A stretch of 7,182 nucleotides of DNA. Source: Deltaproteobacteria bacterium (GTDB taxonomy: Bacteria; Desulfobacterota; SM23-61). The notes under the pieces are model-generated. The model had not been told where the DNA came from. It searched no databases and saw only the letters and a program-made list of their open reading frames with translations. Location: assembly GCA_026388915.1 (NCBI GenBank), contig JAPLIW010000531.1, positions 1-7,182 of the forward strand, written 5' to 3'. Position 1 is the stretch's first letter. Each line of letters begins with the position of its first letter. Positions 1-6,270 of this stretch are shown piece after piece. The position numbers and the translations under genes are program-made.

Positions 1-1842
1 AAGGATGAATACGTCATCAAGGCCTCGGTGGGCCACATCAAGGACCTTCCCGAAAGCCGCCTGGGGGTGGATATCGACAAGGGGTTCAGCCCCGAGTACC
101 AGGTCATCCAGGGCAAAGTCAAAGTCCTTAAAGAGATCAAAACCGCCGCCCAGAAGGCCAAAGAGGTATACCTCGCCACCGACCCGGACCGCGAGGGAGA
201 AGCCATAGCCTGGCACATCGCCGAGGAAGTCCGCCGGCCCGGGGGAAACATCCATCGGGTCCTCTTCAACGAAATCACCGCCCGCAGCGTCCGGGAGGCC
301 ATGCTCAAACCGGAGCGGTTGAATCAGAACAAATTTGAAGCCCAGCAGGCCCGCCGAATCCTGGACCGGCTGGTGGGATACATGGTCAGTCCGCTTCTCT
401 GGGACAAGGTGCGCCGGGGGCTGAGCGCCGGGCGGGTGCAGACCGTGGCCGTCCGCCTCCTCTGCGAGCGGGAAGAGGAAATCCGCAAATTCGTCCCCCA
501 GGAATACTGGACCCTCGAGGCTTCTCTGGAGGGGAAGAACCCGCCCCCCTTCAAGGCTTATCTGTTGCGGATCGATTCGGAGAAGGCGGAAATCAGGAAT
601 GAAACCGAGGCCCAGTCCATCAAGAAAGACCTGGCCTCTCTTCCCTTCAGCGTCAAGCAGGTTGAAAGGAAGGAGCGGCGCAAGAACCCGCCGCCGCCTT
701 ACATCACCAGCCAGATCCAGCAGGAGGCCTGGCGCAAGCTGCGCTTCACCGCCAAGAAGACCATGTCCATTGCCCAGCGGCTCTACGAAGGAATCGAACT
801 CGGCCAGGAAGGGCCCGTCGGGCTGATCACCTACATGCGCACGGATTCGGTACGAATCGCCCCGGAAGCATTGGCCGGGGTTCGCCAATTCATCCAGGAG
901 AAATACGGCGCGGAGTACCTTCCGGAGAAACCGAATTATTACAAAAGCCGGAAGACCGCGCAGGAAGCCCACGAGGCCATCCGCCCCACCTCCATGAAAT
1001 ATGAGCCGGCGGCGGTGAAATCTTTCCTGACCAAGGACCAGTCGGGTCTCTATGAGCTCATCTGGAACCGCTTCGTGGCCTGCCAGATGAACCCGGCGGT
1101 CTACGACCAGACCACGGTGGACATCGGGGCCGGAAAATATACCTTCCGGGCCGCCGGTTCGGTTCTCCTCTTCCCGGGCTTCATGGCCCTTTACATCGAA
1201 ACCCTGGAAGAGAACGGCGGGGGAGAAGATAAAGAAGGAAAGCTACCCGAGCTGACCGAAGGCGAAGCCCTGAAGCTCCTCGAGCTCCTGCCCGAACAGC
1301 ATTTCACCCAACCCCCGCCGCGGTACAGCGAGGCCACCCTCATCAAGGAACTGGAGGAGAAAGGGATCGGCCGTCCCTCGACCTATGCCGCGATTCTAGA
1401 CAACATTCAGGAGCGGGAGTACGTGGCCAAGGAGAAGGGTCGTTTATTCCCCACCGACCTGGGCTGTCTGGTGACCGAACTCCTGGTGGCCCATTTCCAG
1501 GATATTTTCGACGTCCAGTTCACCGCCCAGATGGAAGATGAGCTGGACAAAGTCGAAGAGGGGGAAATGAAGTGGACCCGGGTCCTGGAGGATTTCTACG
1601 ACCCCTTCCAGAAGGACCTGGAAAAAGCCAAAGTGGAGATGGAGGACATCAAATGGAAGGGGATCTCCACCGACCTTACCTGCGACAAGTGCGGCGCCCC
1701 CATGGTCATTAAACTGGGACGCCACGGGCAGTTCCTGGCCTGTTCCAATTACCCGGAGTGCAAGAACACCAAAGAGTTCCAGCGCAACGAGGCCGGTGAA
1801 ATTCAGGTGGTGGAGGGAAATGCGGCTCTCCCATGGTGGTAA
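1..1842 (+). CDS. topA: DNA topoisomerase I, catalytic part and first zinc finger (5' partial; frame ends early)
   Basis: Type IA topoisomerase, which relaxes negative supercoils by cutting and rejoining one strand through a 5'-phosphotyrosine. The frame is open from base 1 with no start codon. The first residues (DEYVIKASVGHIKDLP) match the region about 25 residues into typical TopA, so the N-terminal VESPAKA segment with its catalytic Glu is outside the window. The TOPRIM acidic motif DPDREGE is encoded at 181-201. The catalytic Tyr, in GLITYMRTDS, is at 832-834. KGIGRPSTYA (about 1360-1390) and the QFTAQMEDELD segment are also typical of TopA. A C4 zinc finger follows, with Cys codons at 1681, 1690, 1741 and 1759. 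The frame then ends at TAA 1840-1842 with an atypical tail (NAALPWW), while homologous coding continues in another frame to 2204. Family assignment is very secure. Whether the protein really ends here is not. Confidence 0.95.
   Translation, partial: KDEYVIKASVGHIKDLPESRLGVDIDKGFSPEYQVIQGKVKVLKEIKTAAQKAKEVYLATDPDREGEAIAWHIAEEVRRPGGNIHRVLFNEITARSVREAMLKPERLNQNKFEAQQARRILDRLVGYMVSPLLWDKVRRGLSAGRVQTVAVRLLCEREEEIRKFVPQEYWTLEASLEGKNPPPFKAYLLRIDSEKAEIRNETEAQSIKKDLASLPFSVKQVERKERRKNPPPPYITSQIQQEAWRKLRFTAKKTMSIAQRLYEGIELGQEGPVGLITYMRTDSVRIAPEALAGVRQFIQEKYGAEYLPEKPNYYKSRKTAQEAHEAIRPTSMKYEPAAVKSFLTKDQSGLYELIWNRFVACQMNPAVYDQTTVDIGAGKYTFRAAGSVLLFPGFMALYIETLEENGGGEDKEGKLPELTEGEALKLLELLPEQHFTQPPPRYSEATLIKELEEKGIGRPSTYAAILDNIQEREYVAKEKGRLFPTDLGCLVTELLVAHFQDIFDVQFTAQMEDELDKVEEGEMKWTRVLEDFYDPFQKDLEKAKVEMEDIKWKGISTDLTCDKCGAPMVIKLGRHGQFLACSNYPECKNTKEFQRNEAGEIQVVEGNAALPWW
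1815..1821 (+). other. Candidate -1 slippery heptamer at the topA frame change
   Basis: The heptamer G GGA AAT fits the X XXY YYZ pattern and is phased with the upstream frame (codons GGA 1816-1818 and AAT 1819-1821). A one-base backward slip would make the next codon TGC at 1821, which enters the frame encoding CGSPMVVKTG. The -1 frame is closed by TGA at 1797-1799 and the zero frame stops at 1840-1842, so the switch must lie between them. I see no strong downstream stem-loop. The G-rich sequence just upstream overlaps the heptamer rather than sitting about 10 nt before it. A simple indel or sequencing error explains the same data. Confidence 0.35.
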
Positions 1843-2204
1843 AGACCGGACGGTTCGGAAAATTCCTGGCCTGTTCCAAATACCCCGAATGCAAGAACAC
1901 CAAAAGAATCGGCGCGACAGGCAAGGAGAAGGGGGAAGCCTCAAAACCGGACCCCACGGGGGAAGACTGCGAGAAATGCGGCTCCCCGCTGGTGTACCGG
2001 AAAGGCCGCTTCGGGACTTTCATCGCCTGCAGCAATTACCCGCGCTGCCGCTACACCCAAAAAATCGCCAAGGGCGAGGAGACTCCCGGAACCCCGGGAG
2101 AAACCAGCCAGGCAATCAAGCCCGAAGAGAAGAAACCGGCCCCGCAAAAGGAGGAAAAGAAGAAGGAAGGGGCAGAGAAAAAAGTCAGAAAGAAAAAGAA
2201 TTAA
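1833..2204 (+). CDS. topA: TopA C-terminal zinc-finger fragment in the -1 frame
   Basis: This stretch continues topoisomerase I out of frame with the upstream part. Homology begins at the Cys codon 1821; the given start is the first ATG in this frame. Finger 2 reads CGSPMVVKTGRFGKF then LACSKYPEC, with Cys codons at 1821, 1872 and 1890. Its expected first Cys, three residues upstream, is absent. Finger 3 is complete (DCEKCGSPLV, IACSNYPRC), with Cys codons at 1968, 1977, 2028 and 2046. A Lys/Glu-rich tail ends in KKVRKKKN and TAA 2202-2204. These fingers normally help bind single-stranded DNA. A separate protein is unlikely: no well-spaced ribosome binding site precedes the ATG (GGAGGG at 1812-1817 is about 15 nt away). 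It is either the end of a frameshifted topA or is reached by ribosomal frameshifting. Confidence 0.8.
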   Translation: MVVKTGRFGKFLACSKYPECKNTKRIGATGKEKGEASKPDPTGEDCEKCGSPLVYRKGRFGTFIACSNYPRCRYTQKIAKGEETPGTPGETSQAIKPEEKKPAPQKEEKKKEGAEKKVRKKKN

Positions 2205-2208
2205 CGCT

Positions 2209-2229
2209 GAACACTCAACACTGAACACT
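2209..2229. repeat. Three tandem 7-bp units between convergent genes
   Basis: The units GAACACT, CAACACT and GAACACT follow each other without a gap in the 38-bp spacer between the topA stop and the dehydratase stop. No hairpin with a T-run is visible in the spacer, so it does not look like a conventional bidirectional terminator. No function is assigned. Confidence 0.6.
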
Positions 2230-2242
2230 ATTTTTCCGCTCT

Positions 2243-3919
2243 TTATCTCTCCCTCAGAATCACCGCTCCCTGGTCCGCGGAACTCACCTGCCGGGCATAC
2301 ATACCGAGAAATCCGCTCGTTTTGACGGGTTTGGGGTTTTGCCAGGCACCCCGGCGTTGCTCCAGTTCCGCCGGGGCAACCTCCAGCTCCAGTCGACGTC
2401 GGGGAATATCGATGGAGATGGAATCTCCTTCCTGGACTAAAGCAATGGGCCCGCCCTCGGCCGCCTCCGGGGAGACGTGCCCGATGCAGGGTCCGCGCGT
2501 CGCCCCGGAATAACGTCCGTCGGTGACCATGGCCACCGAGTCTCCCAGCCCCATGCCCACCAGCAAGGCCGCGGGAATGGACATTTCCCGCATGCCCGGT
2601 CCGCCCTTGGGCCCCTCATACCGAATGACCAGGACATCCCCGGCCCGCACCCGGCCGGACAGCATGAGCTCTCTCACTTCCTCCTCGCAATTGCATACCC
2701 GGGCCGGACCCCGGTGAACCAGCATTTTCGGGTTCACCGCACTTTGCTTAACGATACTCCCCCGCGGCGCCAGGCTGCCGGTTAAAACCGCCAATCCCCC
2801 CTCGGGCATGAGCGGGTCTTGCAGCGGCCGGATCACATCCCGGCGTTTCACCCCGGTATCCTTCAATTCTTCCCCCAGGGTTTTTCCGCTGACCCACGGC
2901 GCGGAAAGATCCAGGTGCGGGGACAGCTCTTTGAGAACGGCCCGAACTCCCCCGGCCTCATCCAGGTCCACAGGGGTTAAATTTCCCGTTGGTTTAAACC
3001 GGGCCAGGCAGGGGGTCTGTCTGCTCAGATTGTCAAAGTGCTGCAGAGCAAGGTCCATCCCCAGTTCATACGCCAGGGCGGTCAGATGCAGAACCCCGTT
3101 GGAAGAACCGCCGACCGCCAGGAGGAACTTTATGGCATTGTCCAGGGCCGCGGGAGTCAGGAATTGGGAAGGCTTTCTCCTTTCCCGGACCAGGGTTACC
3201 GCCATCCGGCCCGTTTCCTTGGCCAGGGCCGGGCGCCTTGAGTCCACGGCCGGCAGGGTGGAGGCTCCGGGCAGCGTCAATCCCAGGACCTCCTCCAAGC
3301 AGGCAACGGTCATCCCCGTGCCCATGACCGAGCAGACCCCCAGGCTCGCGCAGGATGTCCTTTCGATGTGGTCGAACTCCGCCGGCGAAATCCTGCCGGC
3401 TTTCAGCTCCCCCATGGCTTCCTTGATGTCGCTCACCACGAGCACCCGGTCTTCCTCGCGGCGGGGCATCATGGGGCCGGGAGGGAGAAAGATGGACGGA
3501 AGGCCAACCCGCACGGCTCCCATGAGCATCCCGGGAGCGGACTTGTCGCAGCAGGAGAGGAACACCAAACCATCAAAAGGGTGCGCCCCGGTCATGATCT
3601 CGATCTCCGCAGCCACCAGCTCCCGGCTGGGCAGGGAATAGTTCATCCCCGGCCCCTGGGCGATGGCATCGCAGACCGCGACGGTGTGAAATTCCACCGG
3701 AGTCCCTCCCCCCATCCAGATCCCGGCCTTTACCGCGGCCACCTGTTCCATGAGGGCCCGGCTCCCCGGATGGGCTTCGAAGAAGGCGGTGACGACCCCG
3801 ATCAGAGGCCGGCGCAATTCCTCATCGGTGTATCCGCAGCAGCGGTACATGGAGCGCGGGTACCCCCCCGTCACTCCTCTCATGGTCGGATGCCCGTATT
3901 CTTGATTCCCTTCGTCCAC
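2243..3919 (-). CDS. IlvD/Edd-family dehydratase (dihydroxy-acid or sugar-acid dehydratase-like)
   Basis: A 558-residue cytoplasmic Fe-S dehydratase. The family removes water from 2,3-dihydroxy acids or aldonic acids to give 2-keto acids. Visible family motifs are CDAIAQGPGMNYSLPSRE (residues 83-100, Asp84 a likely metal ligand), CCDKSAPGMLMG (123-134, Cys124 cluster ligand, Lys126), VCSVMGTGMTV (195-205, Cys196 cluster ligand), GSIVKQSAV (387-395), YEGPKGGPGMREM (434-446) and DGRYSGATRG (468-476, Ser471 the likely base). HVSPEAAEGGPIALV follows. The position of the first cluster Cys in the PCN type is Gly (HPGS, 50-53), as in the E. coli IlvD type. The VMGT context of Cys196 is closer to sugar-acid dehydratases than to biosynthetic IlvD. 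The GTG start is chosen for its well-spaced AAAGGAG. It lies downstream of tctCBA on the same strand, which suggests a catabolic role. The exact substrate is unknown, so no symbol is given. Confidence 0.9.
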   Translation of the reverse strand: MDEGNQEYGHPTMRGVTGGYPRSMYRCCGYTDEELRRPLIGVVTAFFEAHPGSRALMEQVAAVKAGIWMGGGTPVEFHTVAVCDAIAQGPGMNYSLPSRELVAAEIEIMTGAHPFDGLVFLSCCDKSAPGMLMGAVRVGLPSIFLPPGPMMPRREEDRVLVVSDIKEAMGELKAGRISPAEFDHIERTSCASLGVCSVMGTGMTVACLEEVLGLTLPGASTLPAVDSRRPALAKETGRMAVTLVRERRKPSQFLTPAALDNAIKFLLAVGGSSNGVLHLTALAYELGMDLALQHFDNLSRQTPCLARFKPTGNLTPVDLDEAGGVRAVLKELSPHLDLSAPWVSGKTLGEELKDTGVKRRDVIRPLQDPLMPEGGLAVLTGSLAPRGSIVKQSAVNPKMLVHRGPARVCNCEEEVRELMLSGRVRAGDVLVIRYEGPKGGPGMREMSIPAALLVGMGLGDSVAMVTDGRYSGATRGPCIGHVSPEAAEGGPIALVQEGDSISIDIPRRRLELEVAPAELEQRRGAWQNPKPVKTSGFLGMYARQVSSADQGAVILRER

Positions 3920-3926
3920 GCGATTT

Positions 3927-3933
3927 CTCCTTT
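3927..3933 (-). promoter_or_regulatory. Ribosome binding site of the dehydratase
   Basis: AAAGGAG on the minus strand, 7 nt before the GTG at 3919-3917. It supports a GTG start rather than the internal ATG at codon 13. Confidence 0.8.
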
Positions 3934-4103
3934 CCCGATTTCACCAGAGTTCTATTGTTCGCCCAAGAATACCCGGGGTGAAAATCCCGAGAACCATGGA
4001 CCTGCGCTAGGTAACTCAACTCCTTAGGTTTGATCTTGGCAGATGCCGATGAGCAATGGATAGGGTCCTTGGGCATGAATGCGGAATCGAAAAGCCCTTC
4101 GCC

Positions 4104-5609
4104 TTACTCCGTCTCCTCCAATCCTTTCCACTTTTTGGCCTTCAGCCAGGGAAGATTCGGCAAAATCAGCAGGGCAATGGCCGTGATCATGAGGATGGCG
4201 GAGAGCGGCCGGGTGAAGAATATGGAGAAACTCCCATGGGATAGCGCCAGGGACTGGCGGAGGTTGTTTTCCATCAAGGGACTCAAGATCATGGCCATGA
4301 CCATCGGAGCGGCTTCATAACCATACTTTTTCATCAAATATCCGATGACCCCGAATATCACCATCAACACCACCTCTTCCGCGCTGCTGTTGAGGCTGTA
4401 AGCCCCCACCACGCAGAAGAGCAGAATCAACGGGAAGAGGATTACGTAGGGAACTTTCAGGATCTTCACCCAAAGGCCGATCAAGGGAAGGTTTAATACC
4501 AGGAGCATGAGGTTCCCGATGTACATGCTGGACACGACTCCCCAGAAAATATCGGGGCTGTTCTTGATCAGCAGCGGCCCCACCTGCACTCCGTAGGAAA
4601 GAAGGCATCCCAATAACAGCGCCATCCCCGGCGTGGGGGGAATCGCCAGGGTCAGGAGGGGAACGAAGGCTCCCCCGATCGCCGCGTTGTTGGCCGTCTC
4701 GGGCCCGGCCACCCCCTGAATCATTCCGGTCCCGAATTTCTCCGGATGTTTGGAAATTTTCTTTTCGACCGCATAGGAGGTAAAGGAGGAAATCACCGGC
4801 CCCGCTCCCGGCAGGATCCCCAGGAAGAACCCGATGAGAGTCCCCCGGATAATGGGCCCGATGGAATCCGCCCAATCTTTTAGGTTGGGGAAAAGGTTCT
4901 TGATCTTGGTGTTGAAGACTTCCTGGGTCAGGCCTTCCTCGATATTCAACAGGACCTCGGAAATCCCGAAAAGCCCCATCACCACGGGAACGATTCCCAG
5001 CCCGTCATACAGAATTCTGACCCCAAAGGTGAATTTCGGGGTACCCGCGAAAAGGTCAGTGCCGATCGTCCCCAGGAAGATCCCGAAGGCGGCCATCATC
5101 AGGGCTTTAAACATGGAGCCCCGGGCCATGAAGGTCAGGACCACCAGCCCGCAGCAGATCAGGGCGAAATATTCCGGGAAGCCGAAGGCTAGGGCGACTT
5201 TGGCCAGCGGGGGCGCGACCATCTGCAGGGCCACGATGCTCAGGGTTCCCCCGATGAAGGACCCCAGGGCGCTCATCCCCAGGGCAACGCCGGCTCTCCC
5301 TTTGCGGGCCATCTGGTAGCCGTCCAGACAGGTGATCACCGAAGCGGCTTCGCCGGGGATGTTCACCAGGATCGAAGTGGTGGACCCCCCGTACATGGCT
5401 CCGTAGTAAATCCCGGCCATCATGATCAAGGCGGATACCGGGGGAATATGCAGCGTCACCGGGAAGAGAAGAGACATGGCCGCGACCGGACCCAGGCCCG
5501 GCAAAACTCCCACCAGGGTTCCGATCACGCACCCGGCAAAACAATACAGAAGGTTATTGAGCGTGAGAACGATGGAGAGTCCGTAGAATAAATCCCCAAA
5601 TCCGAGCAT
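4104..5609 (-). CDS. tctA: Tripartite tricarboxylate transporter, large membrane subunit TctA
   Basis: A 501-residue inner-membrane protein, the length usual for TctA, with about ten or more hydrophobic segments. In TTT systems this is the channel subunit that couples uptake of a carboxylate, delivered by TctC, to an ion gradient. Family signatures are GVLPGLGPVAAMSLLFP (residues 34-50), GIYYGAMYGGSTTSILVNIPG (about 66-86), DGYQMARKGRAGVAL (96-110), a second GILPGAGPV copy (264-272), YAVEKK (279-284), KFGTGMIQGVAGPETANNAAIGG (about 291-313) and ILSPLMENNLRQSL (441-454). The helix motif often written LGIPG reads LAIPPTPGMALLLG (321-334). The ATG is preceded by AAGGG 7 nt upstream, and this sequence overlaps the tctB stop, so the two genes are translationally coupled. 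Family assignment is secure; the substrate is not determined. Confidence 0.96.
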   Translation of the reverse strand: MLGFGDLFYGLSIVLTLNNLLYCFAGCVIGTLVGVLPGLGPVAAMSLLFPVTLHIPPVSALIMMAGIYYGAMYGGSTTSILVNIPGEAASVITCLDGYQMARKGRAGVALGMSALGSFIGGTLSIVALQMVAPPLAKVALAFGFPEYFALICCGLVVLTFMARGSMFKALMMAAFGIFLGTIGTDLFAGTPKFTFGVRILYDGLGIVPVVMGLFGISEVLLNIEEGLTQEVFNTKIKNLFPNLKDWADSIGPIIRGTLIGFFLGILPGAGPVISSFTSYAVEKKISKHPEKFGTGMIQGVAGPETANNAAIGGAFVPLLTLAIPPTPGMALLLGCLLSYGVQVGPLLIKNSPDIFWGVVSSMYIGNLMLLVLNLPLIGLWVKILKVPYVILFPLILLFCVVGAYSLNSSAEEVVLMVIFGVIGYLMKKYGYEAAPMVMAMILSPLMENNLRQSLALSHGSFSIFFTRPLSAILMITAIALLILPNLPWLKAKKWKGLEETE

Positions 5610-5616
5610 GGAATAT

Positions 5617-5622
5617 CCCTTT
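5617..5622 (-). promoter_or_regulatory. Ribosome binding site of tctA overlapping the tctB stop
   Basis: On the minus strand the sequence runs TAA (tctB stop, 5623-5621), AGGG, seven bases, then ATG. The stop codon supplies part of the AAAGGG Shine-Dalgarno, an arrangement that favours coupled translation of TctB and TctA. Confidence 0.7.
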
Positions 5623-6082
5623 AAAAGATCCCGAAAGGTCCTTTGGGCAACTGGGATTTCAGGCCTAACTCAAAAAGGCAAAAGAATGCCGCGGAAGCCA
5701 CGAGCGAGCCCAGCAGAGCCACCGGCCATCGCTGCGGTTCAATGACCCTTAAGAGGAAGACCAAAAAGAAAAAGGTGCTCACCAGAAAACCCAGGTAATT
5801 CATGATCACGGCATAGCCCATCAGGGCCAGGACGGTTAGGACCATTTTCCGGCCCCTGCTCTTGTCCATCCAGAGGGGCTTGCTTTTTTCACCGGAAGGA
5901 GGATTTCGGCGGGATTGGAGATGAACGACCAGCGCCAACACCCCCACGATCAGCCCGGCATAAAAAGAAAGAAAACCGGGACCCGGTTTGTGGAAGGTTC
6001 CCAGGGAAAGCCTCAGGGAATGGATACAAATAAAAATGGCGATTCCCAACCAGGCCAGGCTGCTCCATCGATCTCGGCCCAT
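5621..6082 (-). CDS. tctB: Tripartite tricarboxylate transporter, small membrane subunit TctB
   Basis: A 153-residue inner-membrane protein with four hydrophobic segments: about residues 8-27, 37-54, 80-108 and 118-138. TctB pairs with TctA in the TTT membrane complex. Recognisable features are KPGPGFLSFYAG after the first segment, typical of TctB, and the C-terminal LPKGPFGIF that commonly ends these proteins. I chose the ATG at 6082-6080 because the protein then begins MGRDRWSSLAWLG, close to the first membrane helix, and a purine-rich AGAGAGGGGAGA lies just upstream. An in-frame ATG at 6112 would add ten residues (MGGQPCREGR), but its upstream region lies in a GC-rich hairpin. The gene is 11 bp from tctA and separated from tctC by a repeat-bearing gap. 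Confidence 0.92.
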   Translation of the reverse strand: MGRDRWSSLAWLGIAIFICIHSLRLSLGTFHKPGPGFLSFYAGLIVGVLALVVHLQSRRNPPSGEKSKPLWMDKSRGRKMVLTVLALMGYAVIMNYLGFLVSTFFFLVFLLRVIEPQRWPVALLGSLVASAAFFCLFELGLKSQLPKGPFGIF

Positions 6083-6094
6083 TCTCCCCTCTCT
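6083..6094 (-). promoter_or_regulatory. Ribosome binding site of tctB
   Basis: AGAGAGGGGAGA directly precedes the ATG at 6082, with GAGG about 5 nt from the start codon. This favours the shorter TctB start over the ATG at 6112. Confidence 0.55.
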
Positions 6095-6116
6095 GCAGGG
6101 CTGTCCCCCCATGCAA

Positions 6117-6159
6117 AATCCCCCCTCCCCCCTTTCATCAAAAGGGGAGCGGGGGGATT
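6117..6159. repeat. Imperfect C-run/G-run palindrome upstream of tctB
   Basis: AATCCCCCC (6117-6125) pairs with GGGGGGATT (6151-6159). An inner CCCC..TTT arm pairs with AAAGGGG (6141-6147) around a short CATCA-containing loop. In the transcribed minus-strand direction the stem is followed by ATTTTGC, a short U-tract, so it could act as a weak terminator or an mRNA-stabilising hairpin between tctC and tctB. It also resembles dispersed intergenic palindromes of the AAATCCCCC type that I associate with deltaproteobacterial genomes. Confidence 0.75.
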
Positions 6160-6206
6160 CCTCAAGGGGATGCCCGTCTTGCGATGACTACATTCGAGAC
6201 GAACTT

Positions 6207-6246
6207 GTAGGGGCACGATGTCCCGCGAAACGCGGGATGCCCCTAC
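6207..6246. repeat. GTAGGGGCA palindrome downstream of tctC
   Basis: GTAGGGGCA (6207-6215) and TCCCGCG (6221-6227) pair exactly with CGCGGGA (6231-6237) and TGCCCCTAC (6238-6246) across an AAA loop. Only the five bases CGATG (6216-6220) are bulged. The stem has 16 base pairs and begins 25 bp after the tctC stop in the transcribed direction. No U-tract follows, so a Rho-independent terminator is unlikely. It looks like a copy of a dispersed palindromic element. Confidence 0.8.
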
Positions 6247-6270
6247 GGCTCACGGTAACATCCAGCAAAA

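Noticed and set aside
1444..1944. 166-codon minus-strand frame opposite the topA zinc-finger region
   Set aside because: The opposite strand encodes clear topoisomerase sequence; this is its shadow.
1796..2224. 142-codon plus-strand frame overlapping the topA tail
   Set aside because: It is the third frame through the zinc-finger region. The CxxC fingers are read only in the frame ending at 2204.
2808..3641. 277-codon open frame on the plus strand inside the dehydratase
   Set aside because: It lies antisense to a gene with clear IlvD/Edd motifs. Its Arg/Ser/Thr-rich translation has no recognisable motif, which is typical of antisense frames in GC-rich DNA.
3950..4050. Promoter for the dehydratase (TTGAGT-like hexamer on the minus strand)
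   Set aside because: No acceptable -10 element occurs at a suitable distance.
3822..4076. 84-codon minus-strand frame spanning the tctA-dehydratase gap
   Set aside because: About a third overlaps the dehydratase in another frame, there is no good ribosome binding site, and the translation resembles nothing known to me.
4315..4875. 186-codon open frame on the minus strand inside tctA
   Set aside because: It is another frame of tctA, with no membrane segments or motifs of its own; the TctA frame is strongly supported by family signatures.
6207..6246. Rho-independent terminator after tctC
   Set aside because: The stem is strong but no U-tract follows it in the transcribed direction, so I list it as a palindromic repeat.
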